DNA of 64,000 nucleotides from Natroniella sulfidigena (GTDB taxonomy: Bacteria > Bacillota > Halanaerobiia > Halobacteroidales > Halobacteroidaceae). Under the pieces are notes generated by a model, which was given only the letters and a program-made list of their open reading frames with translations, was not told the origin of the DNA and searched no databases. Location: positions 1 through 64,000 of the forward strand of contig NZ_JALKBY010000011.1 of NCBI RefSeq assembly GCF_023223645.1, in the 5' to 3' direction. Made by a program: the position numbers and the translations under genes. This document shows positions 49,824-59,176 of this stretch, one piece after another (the first letter of the stretch is position 1; each line of letters starts with the position of its first letter).

Positions 49824-51356
49824 ATGGTAGAGGGGATTATGCTCCAAGGAACAGCATCAAATGTAGGAAAGAGTATCTTAGCGACTGCTTTATGTCGTAT
49901 CTTTGCTGAAGATGGCTATCGAGTAGCTCCTTTTAAAGCTTGGAATATGGCTCTAAACTCCTATGTAACTAAAGATGGAGGAGAGGTTGGTCGAGCCCAA
50001 GCTGTCCAAGCTAAAGCAGCAGGGATTGAGATCGATGTTGATATGCAACCTCTTTTAGTCAAGCCTAAGGGTGGTGGTCTATCTCAAATTATAGTCAGAG
50101 GAAAGCCGATTGGTGATCGAGGCTTGGATCGTAAGACTGAAGAGTATATTGACTGGGCAGTTGAGATTATCGATCAATCTTTGACCGAGCTGGGCCAAAA
50201 TTATCAAGTCTTGGTGATGGAAGGAGCAGGAGCTGCAGCAGAGATCAATATTAAGGATCAGGATTTGGCCAATATGAGGATTGCTAAATTGAATCAGACT
50301 CCAGTCTTGTTGGTGGCTGATGTTGATCGTGGTGGAGCCTTAGCCTCAGTGGTTGGTACTTTGAAGTTATTAGAACCTGAAGAGAGGAAGTTGGTCAAAG
50401 GGATTATCTTAAATAAATTTCGAGGGGATTATGAGTTATTAAAGCCGGGGCTTGATATCTTAGAGGAGAAGACAGGTAAGCCGGTTGTCGGAGTTATTCC
50501 TTACTTTAAAGGTTTTAAGATTCCTGATGAAGATGCAGTTGTTCTGGATCGATTCGATTCTGAGGAGGCTGAGATTAAGATTGGGGTGCTTAAGTTACCC
50601 CATATTTCTAATTTTACTGACTTTGATGCTTTGGCTGAAGAAGAAGAGGTAATGGTTGATTATATAACCAAGAATGATGAATTGGCTGATTATGATGCTT
50701 TAATCATTCCTGGGACTAAGAATACAGTAGCCGATTTACTCTATTTACAGGAGGAAGGTCTGGCTGAACGAATAACTGAACTTGCTGAGCAAGGAATGAA
50801 TATTGTAGGAATCTGTGGTGGATATCAGATCTTAGGGACTAAATTGATCGATCCTGAGTTGGTTGAAGGGACAGAGGAAGAATTGCCTGGACTGGGTCTA
50901 CTGGATTTAGAGACGACTTTTAACCAAGCTAAGACGACTCATCAAGCAGAGGCAGTGATTGAGTCAGAGGTAGGTTTTATGGCTAATCTGGCTAGTAAAG
51001 AAGTAACAGGTTATGAGATCCATATGGGCCAAAGTAAGTTGGGAGCAGAGGCAGTACCTTTCTGTAGGATTGAAAAGCGATCTCAGCAAGAGGTTGAAGT
51101 AATTGATGGTGCTTGTAATCAGAGTGGTTCGGTGTGGGGGACTTATCTCCATGGCATCTTTGATAATCACCATTTTAGATTGAGTTTTATTAATCACTTG
51201 CGCCAGCAAAAGGGCTTGGAGCTATTAGAAGTTGAATCAGATGCAAGTCAAGATAAATTAGAAGAAGGTTATCAGAAGTTGGCTGCAATAGTCCGCGAAA
51301 ATCTAGATTTAGATTATATTTATCAGGTCTTAGAAGAGGATGGGATGTTGTTATGA
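49824..51356 (+). CDS. cobyric acid synthase CbiP, divergent copy 1
   Basis: 510 aa. An N-terminal amidoligase with P-loop TASNVGKS (about 10-17) and a C-terminal class I glutaminase with nucleophile Cys in GICGGYQ (about 331-337) and YLHGIFDN with the catalytic His. It differs from usual CbiP at conserved places: AWNMALNSYVT instead of AQNMSLNS and QPLLVKPKGGGLSQI where copy 2 has NPILLKPKEDTSSQV. CbiP amidates carboxylates b, d, e and g. This copy may have changed specificity. Confidence 0.85.
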   Translation: MVEGIMLQGTASNVGKSILATALCRIFAEDGYRVAPFKAWNMALNSYVTKDGGEVGRAQAVQAKAAGIEIDVDMQPLLVKPKGGGLSQIIVRGKPIGDRGLDRKTEEYIDWAVEIIDQSLTELGQNYQVLVMEGAGAAAEINIKDQDLANMRIAKLNQTPVLLVADVDRGGALASVVGTLKLLEPEERKLVKGIILNKFRGDYELLKPGLDILEEKTGKPVVGVIPYFKGFKIPDEDAVVLDRFDSEEAEIKIGVLKLPHISNFTDFDALAEEEEVMVDYITKNDELADYDALIIPGTKNTVADLLYLQEEGLAERITELAEQGMNIVGICGGYQILGTKLIDPELVEGTEEELPGLGLLDLETTFNQAKTTHQAEAVIESEVGFMANLASKEVTGYEIHMGQSKLGAEAVPFCRIEKRSQQEVEVIDGACNQSGSVWGTYLHGIFDNHHFRLSFINHLRQQKGLELLEVESDASQDKLEEGYQKLAAIVRENLDLDYIYQVLEEDGMLL

Positions 51357-52870
51357 CAGGAAGAGCAATTATGTTTCAAGGGACAGGTTCAGATGTAGGA
51401 AAGAGTGTTTTGACTGCTGCTATCTGTCGGATTCTGGTACAGGATGGTTATTCTGTAGCTCCTTTTAAGTCACAGAATATGGCTTTGAACTCTTATATTA
51501 CTAAAGCAGGAGGAGAGATCGGTCGGGCTCAGGCTGTCCAGGCGGAGGCAGCTAAAGTCGATGCTACGGTCGATATGAACCCAATTTTGTTGAAGCCGAA
51601 GGAGGATACCTCGTCACAGGTGATTATCCATGGGCAAGCCAGTCAGAATATGACTGCTCAGGAGTATTTCAGTTCACAACAGGTTGGCTTAGAAGCGATT
51701 GAGGAGTCTTTAGAGCGGTTAAAGGATGAGTATCAGATCGTTGTTTTAGAAGGAGCAGGTAGTCCAGCAGAGGTTAACCTTAGGGACTATGATCTGGTCA
51801 ATATGCGGATAGCGAGGTTGGCTGAAGCACCAGTGATCTTAGTAGCTGATATAGATCGTGGTGGGGTCTTTGCCTCGATCATTGGTACCTTTGAGCTATT
51901 GAATGAGGAAGAGCGAGAGCAGATTGAAGGGATTATCATTAATAAGTTTCGCGGGGAGGTCAGCCGACTTCAATCAGGGATCGATTATGTAGAAGAAGAT
52001 ACAGGGGTACCAGTATTAGGAGTACTTCCTTATTTTGAAGATTTTAAAGTGCCAGAAGAGGATTCAATTCCTAGTTCTATCCAAGGAGCAGAGGATTATC
52101 AATTGGAGATTGTAGTTATTAGACTACCTCATATCTCCAATTTTACTGATTTTGATGCTTTAGCCAAGGAGCCTGGTACTAGATTACGTTATGTTGAGTA
52201 CAAAGAGGAGCTTGGCGAGCCAGATTTGATCATTATTCCTGGTAGTAAGAATACGATTGAAGATTTGGAACATTTATATCAGACAGAGCTTGCAGCAGAG
52301 ATAATTAAGAGGGCGGAAGCTAAAGTTCCAGTGCTAGGAATCTGTGGTGGCTATCAGATGCTAGGAAGAGTGATCTATGATCCTGCTGGAGTGGAGACAG
52401 AGCGGGGACAGATTGAAGGTTTGGGTCTGTTGGATTTGGAAACGACCTTAGCTACTGAGAAGATTACCAGTCAAGTTCGAGCTAGAGTTACAGGAGATAA
52501 AGGTTTTTGGGCACAATTAGAAGAAGAGTTGGTTACTGGATATGAAATTCATATGGGACGGACTGAATTAGGGGTTGATTCCCAACCTTTATTGGAGATT
52601 ACTGAGCGATCAGAAAGAGAAGTCAGTGTAGCTGATGGTGCTTGTAGTCCTGATGGTCTGATCTGGGGGACTTATTTACATGGGATCTTTGATAATGATA
52701 ATTTAAGGCGTCAGTTGATCAACTTTTTGCGAAGTAAGAAGGGGTTGGCCCCGCTTGAAGATGAAGTGATAGAGATTAATTCAGAGCGAGAAGAAGCTTA
52801 CGAGAAGTTGGCTGCTGGTGTTAGAGAGAATTTGGATATGGAGAAGTTGTATGAGATTATAGAGGGATAA
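51353..52870 (+). CDS. cbiP: cobyric acid synthase CbiP, copy 2
   Basis: 505 aa, overlapping copy 1 by ATGA. P-loop GTGSDVGKSVLTAAI, PFKSQNMALNSYIT and MNPILLKPKEDTSSQV follow the usual CbiP pattern better than copy 1. Glutaminase Cys is in GICGGYQML (about 324-332) and His in YLHGIFDNDN. It should perform the four glutamine-dependent amidations of adenosylcobyrinic acid a,c-diamide. Confidence 0.92.
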   Translation: MTGRAIMFQGTGSDVGKSVLTAAICRILVQDGYSVAPFKSQNMALNSYITKAGGEIGRAQAVQAEAAKVDATVDMNPILLKPKEDTSSQVIIHGQASQNMTAQEYFSSQQVGLEAIEESLERLKDEYQIVVLEGAGSPAEVNLRDYDLVNMRIARLAEAPVILVADIDRGGVFASIIGTFELLNEEEREQIEGIIINKFRGEVSRLQSGIDYVEEDTGVPVLGVLPYFEDFKVPEEDSIPSSIQGAEDYQLEIVVIRLPHISNFTDFDALAKEPGTRLRYVEYKEELGEPDLIIIPGSKNTIEDLEHLYQTELAAEIIKRAEAKVPVLGICGGYQMLGRVIYDPAGVETERGQIEGLGLLDLETTLATEKITSQVRARVTGDKGFWAQLEEELVTGYEIHMGRTELGVDSQPLLEITERSEREVSVADGACSPDGLIWGTYLHGIFDNDNLRRQLINFLRSKKGLAPLEDEVIEINSEREEAYEKLAAGVRENLDMEKLYEIIEG

Positions 52871-52925
52871 AGCATAGCTTAAGTTTAAGTTTAAGTCTAA
52901 GTCTAAGTCTAAGTAAAAGCAGAAC
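52871..52925 (+). repeat. half word repeat (AAGTTTAAGTCTAAG words)
   Basis: GCTTAAGTTTAAGTTTAAG and TCTAAGTCTAAGTCTAAG in tandem directly after cbiP. Same words as the copies at 12.2 and 58.0 kb, but no opposite arm before the next gene. Confidence 0.65.
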
Positions 52926-53026
52926 ATATTATTTCATGAATAAGTTATATGACATCTAATTCGAGAAAATAGTGAAATCAAGGAATGGGCTATTATATTC
53001 AACTTATTTTGTGGAGGCTTAAAGTA

Positions 53027-54034
53027 ATGTCTAATAAAGATAATAATACTGGAAAATTGAATCAATTTGAAAGATCACAATTTTTCTTTATTACACTGGC
53101 GGTATTTACTGGTTTATATTTAAGTAGATTTGAATTAATTACTGTTCATGCAGCTGATTTTATATTACCTTTTTTAATGTTAATGCTATATGGAGTATTT
53201 TTACAGGTTTCAGTTAAAAATTTAGGTCAAGCTTTTACTAACATCAAATTTACTGGATTAGGTGTTGGGATAAATTTTATTTGGAATCCATTATTAGCAT
53301 TTGGACTAGCAATTTTATTTTTAAGTGATTTGCCTGATATACAAATAGGTTTTATTATGCTAATGGTAACACCCTGTACAGATTGGTATTTACTTTTTAC
53401 TGCATTAGCCCGTGGAAATATTGCTTTAGGGGTTTCTATTTTACCGTGGAAGTTATTATTACAGTTGTTGTTACTTCCTATTTATTTATTTGTCTTAGTA
53501 GGACAACTTATTGAAATTGACCCTACTATTATTGGAGAAGGGGTTATTTTCGTACTCGTAATTCCTTTTGTTGCTGCATTTATAACTAATAAAGTAATAC
53601 TGTCTATTACTAATTCTAATCTAGAGTGGTTAGAGAATAAGGTTTATCCTAAGATTGAAATTTTTGAATTTCTCTTTCTTTGTTTAGCGATAACGGCTAT
53701 GTTTTCATCTCAAGGAAAGGTTTTGTTTGATCAACCAAGTTTATTTTTTAGAATGTTAGTTCCTGTGTTATTATTTTATAGCGTTAATTTAATTTTAGGA
53801 AATATTATTAGTTATTTAATAGGATTTTCTTATCAAGATAATGTAGCTTTAAATTTTGCAATTTTGGCCCGTAATTCTCCACTAGCTTTAGCTATAGCTG
53901 TTTCAATTTTTCCTGATAGACCATTAATTCCTCTTGCATTAGCAATTGGCCCATTGATTGAACTTCCTATGCTTGCTTTAATTTCTAAGTTCTTTTTGGT
54001 TATTAATAAATATAATTTATTCAATCATGGTTAA
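53027..54034 (+). CDS. ACR3/bile acid:sodium symporter-family permease
   Basis: 335 aa with about ten membrane segments. LMVTPCTDWYLLFTALARGN (about 112-131) matches the conserved Pro-Cys-Thr region of ACR3 arsenite exporters, whose Cys is needed for transport. ATG 53027 follows GTGGAGG. It is not a cobamide gene, its sequence looks more AT-rich than its neighbours, and it splits cbiP from cbiB. Arsenite export is the family expectation; no arsR or arsC is nearby, so the substrate is open. Confidence 0.75.
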   Translation: MSNKDNNTGKLNQFERSQFFFITLAVFTGLYLSRFELITVHAADFILPFLMLMLYGVFLQVSVKNLGQAFTNIKFTGLGVGINFIWNPLLAFGLAILFLSDLPDIQIGFIMLMVTPCTDWYLLFTALARGNIALGVSILPWKLLLQLLLLPIYLFVLVGQLIEIDPTIIGEGVIFVLVIPFVAAFITNKVILSITNSNLEWLENKVYPKIEIFEFLFLCLAITAMFSSQGKVLFDQPSLFFRMLVPVLLFYSVNLILGNIISYLIGFSYQDNVALNFAILARNSPLALAIAVSIFPDRPLIPLALAIGPLIELPMLALISKFFLVINKYNLFNHG

Positions 54035-54049
54035 CTTTTTTTATAATAA

Positions 54050-54110
54050 ATTTTAAGGTTGTAAGATTTTAATGTTTTTAACTGTCAACTGTAAACCGTA
54101 AACTGATAAG
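54050..54110 (+). repeat. half word repeat before cbiB
   Basis: GATTTTAATGTTTTTAACTG then TCAACTGTAAACCGTAAACT. The right-arm class only. Confidence 0.6.
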
Positions 54111-54126
54111 CGAAGGGAGGGAGTAG

Positions 54127-55077
54127 ATGGAAAACTACCTAGTATTAATAGCAGTAATCATTGATCTGCTAGTTGGTGATCCTAACATTTTACCACATCC
54201 AGTCGTAATAATTGGGAAGGGGATCAATTGGTTAGAGCTAGGATTGCGGAAGATATTTAGTGGTAAGTTTGGATTGAAGATAGCTGGAGTTATCCTTTCA
54301 GTAGTAGTGATTGGGAGTACTTATCTGATCAGTCAGCTGATCTTAGAAATCTTTTTTGGATTTAACTATCATTTAGGACTAATAATTAATATTTGGTTAT
54401 TATCGACTACAATAGCAATCAAAGGATTGATTGGAGCAGGAAGAGAGATCTATAATCAATTGACTACGGATCAACTTAAGCAAGCAAGGAAGAGCTTAGG
54501 TTGGATTGTAGGTCGTGATACAGATTCTTTAGAAGAAGGAGAGATTGTCAGAGGTACGATAGAGACCTTGGCTGAAAATACAAGTGATGGGATTATTGCT
54601 CCTCTGTTTTTTGGTTTGATTGGGGGAGCTCCACTGGCTTTAGCTTATAAAGCGGTCAATACTTTAGATTCAATGGTTGCTTATCAGAATGAGAAGTATC
54701 AAGATTTTGGTTGGGCTGCTGCTAAGATTGATGATCTGGCTAACTTGATTCCAGCCCGCTTGACCGGAGGATTATTTGTAATAGCTGCTGTATTTTTAAA
54801 TAAGGAATGGAAGCTAGCGTTAGAGACGATTATGAAGGATGCTAAGAAACACCCTAGTCCCAATGCTGGTTTTCCAGAGGCAGCAATAGCAGGAGCATTA
54901 CAGATTCGACTAGGAGGGGTCAATTATTATCAGGGCCAACGTAGCAAAAGAGCTTATTTAGGGCAAGCTAAGGTTGACTTTGCTACTGAGCAGATTCAAG
55001 ATACGATTAAGTTGATCTACTGGAATACTGGAATCTTTCTAGCTGGATCTTATTTGCTTAGCCTAGTGCTTAGATAA
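54127..55077 (+). CDS. cbiB: adenosylcobinamide-phosphate synthase CbiB
   Basis: 316 aa membrane protein. It attaches (R)-1-aminopropan-2-ol phosphate, the CobD product, to adenosylcobyric acid. IDLLVGDPNILPHPVVIIGKGI (about 13-34), ENTSDGIIAPLFFGLIGGAPLALAYKA (about 150-176, with the conserved acidic core) and HPSPNAGFPEAAIAGAL near 242-258. GGGAGGGAG ribosome binding site. Confidence 0.95.
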   Translation: MENYLVLIAVIIDLLVGDPNILPHPVVIIGKGINWLELGLRKIFSGKFGLKIAGVILSVVVIGSTYLISQLILEIFFGFNYHLGLIINIWLLSTTIAIKGLIGAGREIYNQLTTDQLKQARKSLGWIVGRDTDSLEEGEIVRGTIETLAENTSDGIIAPLFFGLIGGAPLALAYKAVNTLDSMVAYQNEKYQDFGWAAAKIDDLANLIPARLTGGLFVIAAVFLNKEWKLALETIMKDAKKHPSPNAGFPEAAIAGALQIRLGGVNYYQGQRSKRAYLGQAKVDFATEQIQDTIKLIYWNTGIFLAGSYLLSLVLR

Positions 55078-55084
55078 AAAGAAT

Positions 55085-55278
55085 TTAATTAGTGTTGATT
55101 CGAGTGCATTCGTGGTTAAAAGTTTTTTTGATTTTAAATATTTAATATTAAATGGTTTGCCCTTAAGGTGTTGTATTTTAATTGTCAATTATAAATCGTA
55201 CATTGTAAATCATGTATTTAACTATCAATTATCAATTGAGATTTTTGACTATTACCTATTAATTATTAACTGTTTTAT
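55085..55278 (+). repeat. composite word repeat before cbiA
   Basis: AATTAGTGTTGATTCGAGTG and CATTCGTGGTTAAAAG (one class), then AATTGTCAATTATAAATCGT, ACTATCAATTATCAATTGAG and TATTAATTATTAACTG. Three word classes in 190 nt; no ORF. Confidence 0.65.
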
Positions 55279-55295
55279 AGTGGGGAGTTGATGAG

Positions 55296-56675
55296 ATGAA
55301 TCCTAGAGTAGTAATAGCTGGTACCAAAAGTGGAGTAGGAAAGACGACAATTACGATCGGTTTGATGGCTGCTTTGGTCGAGCAAGGTTATAATGTGCAG
55401 CCTTATAAGGTTGGCCCGGATTATATCGATCCAGGGTTTCATACTATAGTTACTGGTAATCAATCTCGTAATTTAGATAGTTATTTCTTATCAGAAGAAG
55501 GAGTTAGGGAGAGCTTTTTGAATGCTGCTCAAGAAGCTGATATTTCAATTGTTGAAGGTGTTATGGGGCTCTTTGATGGGAAGCAAGGTCGCAAAAAGCA
55601 AGGAAGTACAGCTCAGATTGCCAAGATATTAAAGGCTCCAGTTGTATTGGTACTCGATGTTAAAAAGATGGCCCAAAGTGCTGCTGCAATGGCTTATGGT
55701 TATAAGAATTTTGATTCTGAATTGAACTTAGCAGGGGTTATCCTAAATAATGTAGGTAGTAAGCGGCATTATGAAATGATCAAAGGGCCAATCGAAGAAG
55801 AGGTTGGAGTAAAGGTATTGGGTTATCTACCTTCTCAACAGGAGTTGGAGTTGCCAGAGCGACACTTAGGATTAGTACCGACGGCAGAGAGTGAAGAGTT
55901 GACGGACTATATTACTCAGTTGAGTGATCTGATCAGGGAGTATCTTGATTTAGAAGCTGTAGTTGAGTTAGCTAAGACTTCTGTTGACTTAGAGTTAGCA
56001 GAACAGAAGCTTTTTGTTGAGATTGCTGAGTATAATCTGACTTTAGGTGTAGCTTATGATCAAGCTTTCAATTTTTACTACCAGGATAATCTTGATATTT
56101 TAGAGAATTTAGGAGTTAAGCTGGAGTATTTTAGCCCGATTAATGATCAAAAATTACCAGGGGTTGATGGGTTATATATTGGTGGTGGTTTTCCAGAAAG
56201 CTTTTTAGAGGAGTTAGCTACTAATCAAAGTATGAAAGAAGAGATTTATCAGCAGGTAGAAGCAGGTATGCCTATTTATGCTGAATGTGGGGGCTTGATG
56301 TACTTAACAGAGCAGATTACAGATTTTACTCAAGAGAGCTTTCCAATGGTTGGATTGATTTGTGCTCAAGTAGAGATGCAAGATAGATTACAAGCAATGG
56401 GTTATGTCAAGGCCAAAGCTTGTCAAGATAATTTATTATTAAAGGCTGGAGAAGAGGTTAAAGGGCATGAATTCCACTATTCTAAATTGACCAATCTAGC
56501 AGATGAGTTGGATTATAGTTATCAATTATTTGGTGGTAAAGGGAAAGATGGAAGGTTAGAAGGAATTGTGAGTGATAATCTATTGGCTAGCTATTTACAT
56601 CTTCACTTTGGGAGTAATTTGCAGGTAGCAAGGAGATTTTTAGATAACTGTCAAGCTTATAAGGAGGGTAATTAA
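55296..56675 (+). CDS. cbiA: cobyrinate a,c-diamide synthase CbiA
   Basis: 459 aa. P-loop AGTKSGVGKTTITIGL (about 7-22), KVGPDYIDPGFH (about 40-51) and a C-terminal glutaminase with the nucleophile Cys in YAECGGLMYL (about 330-339) and FHYSKL. It amidates side chains a and c using glutamine and ATP. ATG after GGGGAG. Immediately followed by the adenosyltransferase. Confidence 0.95.
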   Translation: MNPRVVIAGTKSGVGKTTITIGLMAALVEQGYNVQPYKVGPDYIDPGFHTIVTGNQSRNLDSYFLSEEGVRESFLNAAQEADISIVEGVMGLFDGKQGRKKQGSTAQIAKILKAPVVLVLDVKKMAQSAAAMAYGYKNFDSELNLAGVILNNVGSKRHYEMIKGPIEEEVGVKVLGYLPSQQELELPERHLGLVPTAESEELTDYITQLSDLIREYLDLEAVVELAKTSVDLELAEQKLFVEIAEYNLTLGVAYDQAFNFYYQDNLDILENLGVKLEYFSPINDQKLPGVDGLYIGGGFPESFLEELATNQSMKEEIYQQVEAGMPIYAECGGLMYLTEQITDFTQESFPMVGLICAQVEMQDRLQAMGYVKAKACQDNLLLKAGEEVKGHEFHYSKLTNLADELDYSYQLFGGKGKDGRLEGIVSDNLLASYLHLHFGSNLQVARRFLDNCQAYKEGN

Positions 56676-57275
56676 ATGGAGATACAGTCTGAATTAAAGC
56701 AAGGATTGGTTCAGGTCTATACTGGGACTGGCAAAGGAAAGACGACTGCTGCTTTAGGATTGGGTTTAAGAGCTGTAGGACATGGCTTAACTGTAGAGAT
56801 GATCCAGTATCTAAAAGGAAGTAGTTATACTGGGGAATTATTTTCGACAGAGAAATTACCTAATTTCAATTTGAGACAATTTGGGAAAGGGTGCTCTTTT
56901 TCTAGTCAGATTCGCCAAGGGATAATGGAATGTACAGGCTGTGGAGAATGCTTTGTGGGAAAAGGTGATGAGCTTGAAGTTCACCGGAAATTTGCTCTAT
57001 GGGCTTATCAATATACTGAAACTGTCTTAAACAAGGGAGAGGCTGATTTAGTGATCTTAGATGAGATCAATAATGCATTACGCTATGATCTATTAACAAC
57101 AGAAGAAGTTTTATCCTTACTAGATCTAAAGCAAGAGCGGACAGAATTGGTTTTGACAGGGCGAGGAATTCCAGAAGAGATTGTAAAACGGGCCGATTTA
57201 GTGACTGAAATGAACGCAGTTAAGCATCCTTATCAAGAGCAAGGGATTAAGAGTAGATGGGGGATTGAGTATTAA
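56676..57275 (+). CDS. cobA: corrinoid adenosyltransferase CobA/BtuR with Cys-rich insert
   Basis: 199 aa. P-loop VYTGTGKGKTTAALGLGLRAVG (about 14-35) in the inverted orientation typical of CobA, VILDEINNALRYDLL (about 124-138) and ending IKSRWGIEY. It adds the adenosyl group to cob(I)yrinate diamide. Residues about 70-95 hold CSF and CTGCGECF, four cysteines absent from the Escherichia coli enzyme. These could bind a metal or cluster. TAATG overlap with cobS. Confidence 0.92.
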   Translation: MEIQSELKQGLVQVYTGTGKGKTTAALGLGLRAVGHGLTVEMIQYLKGSSYTGELFSTEKLPNFNLRQFGKGCSFSSQIRQGIMECTGCGECFVGKGDELEVHRKFALWAYQYTETVLNKGEADLVILDEINNALRYDLLTTEEVLSLLDLKQERTELVLTGRGIPEEIVKRADLVTEMNAVKHPYQEQGIKSRWGIEY

Positions 57276-58009
57276 TGAACCGGTTCTTAATTGCTTTACA
57301 GTTTATTACCCGAATTCCAGTAACGAAGAAATTAGATTATAAAGAAGAAAACATAGGTAGTTCAATGCTCTATTTTCCTGTGATTGGTTCTTTGTTGGGG
57401 TTAGTGTTAGTAGGAATCAATTATTTAGGAGAGTTATATCTTCCTGAGTTAGTGACAAATAGTCTATTATTAGGGGGGATGGTAGCATTAACAGGGGGGA
57501 TTCATCTAGATGGTTTGATGGATACCTGTGATGGGATCTTCAGCGGACGGCAAAAGGAGAGAGTCTTAGAGATTATGAAAGATAGTAGGGTTGGAGCTTT
57601 TGGTGTAATCGGCTTAGTGGTTTTATTTATTCTGAAATTTAGTTTATTCGTTGAGGCTCCAATAGCTGATAAGAGTTTGCTCTTACTTTACTTTCCTACT
57701 ATTAGTCGTTGGGCAATAGTCTATGCTACTTTTCATTATCCTTATGTCCGCAAGGAAGGATTAGGTAAGGCTTATGTAAATCATTTTACAATAACTCATT
57801 TTTTATTAGCAACTGCCTGGACAATGGTGCTGGGAATAATTTTGTTTGGATTAACTGGAATAGTGATCCATTTAGTCAGTTGGCTAGCTGTAATCTTAAT
57901 TGCTAAAATTATTATTAATCAGATAGATGGACTGACAGGTGATAGTTATGGGGCGATCAATGAGTTGATGGAAGTGGCGGCGTTGTTGATTATGGTAATC
58001 TTAGTTTAA
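57275..58009 (+). CDS. cobS: cobalamin-5'-phosphate synthase CobS
   Basis: 244 aa membrane protein that joins GDP-cobinamide to alpha-ribazole phosphate. FLIALQFITRIPV at the N-terminus, GGIHLDGLMDTCDGIFSGR with conserved acidic residues (about 74-92), and KDSRVGAFGVIGLV (about 102-115). Start overlaps the cobA stop by one base. Confidence 0.95.
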   Translation: MNRFLIALQFITRIPVTKKLDYKEENIGSSMLYFPVIGSLLGLVLVGINYLGELYLPELVTNSLLLGGMVALTGGIHLDGLMDTCDGIFSGRQKERVLEIMKDSRVGAFGVIGLVVLFILKFSLFVEAPIADKSLLLLYFPTISRWAIVYATFHYPYVRKEGLGKAYVNHFTITHFLLATAWTMVLGIILFGLTGIVIHLVSWLAVILIAKIIINQIDGLTGDSYGAINELMEVAALLIMVILV

Positions 58010-58098
58010 GTTTAAGTTTGAGGTTAAGTCAACCATTAAAACCATAAGGTCTTAGGTTTTACTTAAACTTAGCCTTAGCCTTAAACTTAATATTAGTA
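58005..58098 (+). repeat. inverted word repeat (GTTTAAGT words) before pduX
   Basis: AGTTTAAGTTTAAGTTTGAGG is matched by ACTTAAACTTAGCCTTAGCC and TTAAACTTAA. Centre AAAACCATAAGGTCTTAGG. Close in design to the 12.2 kb copy. Confidence 0.75.
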
Positions 58099-58113
58099 TA
58101 GGGAGTAAAAACT

Positions 58114-59007
58114 ATGAAAGTAACAGTTAAAGTGCCAGGGACTTGTGGTGAGTTGGTACAGGGTCTATTAGATGAAACTAATTTTTTAATCAGCTGTCCG
58201 ATTGACCTATATAATGCAGTTACAGTTAAAGTAGATAATTCTCAATCGGGGATTAAGATGGCTCAACAAGCAGATAAGACCTTACTGGCAATTAAAAAGA
58301 CTTTACAGTACTTTGGTTATCAAAACTTAGGCTTAGAGGTTGAATTAGAATCTCAGTTATTAGTGGGCAAGGGAATGGCTAGTAGTACAGCAGATATTAC
58401 AGCAGCTATTATTGCGACTACCTTGGCTTTAGGAGAAAAGGTAGAGCTAGAACTAGTTACTAGGTTAGCTTTAGCGATTGAACCTACTGATGCTTCCTTT
58501 TGGCCCGGGATAGTTGCTTTTGATCATTTAGAAGGAAGTAAGGTAACTAGATTAGGGCAGATAGAACCGACTACATTACTGATCTTTGATTGCGGAGGAG
58601 AGGTTGATACTGTTAGATTTAATCAAAGGGATGATTTAGTAGAGTTAAAGCGGGCCAACTCTGACCAGGTTGCTCGAGCTTATCAGTTGGTTAAAGAAGG
58701 GGTTAGACAGAATGACTGGGAGCTAATTGGACAAGGGGCTACTATCAGTAGCTTGGCTAATCAAGATATTTTAGTTAAACCTAATTTGGAGCAATTAATT
58801 GATTTAGTAGAACGAGAGGAAGGTATGTTAGGAGTCAATATTGCACATAGTGGAACTTTAGTAGGAGTACTAATTAAAGATGGATTTAAAGTAGAGTCAC
58901 TCTTGAATAAGATTAGAGAAAGGATTCCTAAGTTAAATTATCTAACCTGTCGAAGAATAATCAATGGAGGTTATTTTGAATCTGCTCAGCTAAAAGAAAA
59001 TATTTAG
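58114..59007 (+). CDS. pduX: L-threonine kinase, PduX type
   Basis: 297 aa GHMP kinase. VPGTCGELVQGLLDETNFLI at the N-terminus is the PduX-type start, LLVGKGMASSTADITAAI (about 88-105) the ATP loop, and a late SGTLVGVLI. It makes L-threonine phosphate, the substrate of CobD, which is the next gene. Clean ATG start. Confidence 0.92.
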   Translation: MKVTVKVPGTCGELVQGLLDETNFLISCPIDLYNAVTVKVDNSQSGIKMAQQADKTLLAIKKTLQYFGYQNLGLEVELESQLLVGKGMASSTADITAAIIATTLALGEKVELELVTRLALAIEPTDASFWPGIVAFDHLEGSKVTRLGQIEPTTLLIFDCGGEVDTVRFNQRDDLVELKRANSDQVARAYQLVKEGVRQNDWELIGQGATISSLANQDILVKPNLEQLIDLVEREEGMLGVNIAHSGTLVGVLIKDGFKVESLLNKIRERIPKLNYLTCRRIINGGYFESAQLKENI

Positions 59008-59009
59008 TT

Positions 59010-59085
59010 GTAAAATGGTTGATGGGTTTAGTGTTTTGAATCTTAATTGTCAATTGTACATTGTAAATTGTACACTAAGATGGGG
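59010..59085 (+). repeat. half word repeat before cobD
   Basis: GGTTTAGTGTTTTGAATCTT then AATTGTCAATTGTACATTGT and AAATTGTACACT. Right-arm class. From 59086 to 59176 only a gene leader is seen. Confidence 0.6.
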
Positions 59086-59176
59086 GTGCAAAGAAACTTA
59101 ACTATCTGCGAAACGTTGTAGTGAGAGGGTTAAATTTATCTGAGAGTATTGATCTTAATAAGTAGGGGGGATAAAG

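Noticed and set aside
59086-59176. Leader peptide or riboswitch before cobD
   Set aside because: A GTG-initiated 11-codon ORF exists, but with no separate ribosome binding site, and no conserved riboswitch core is visible.
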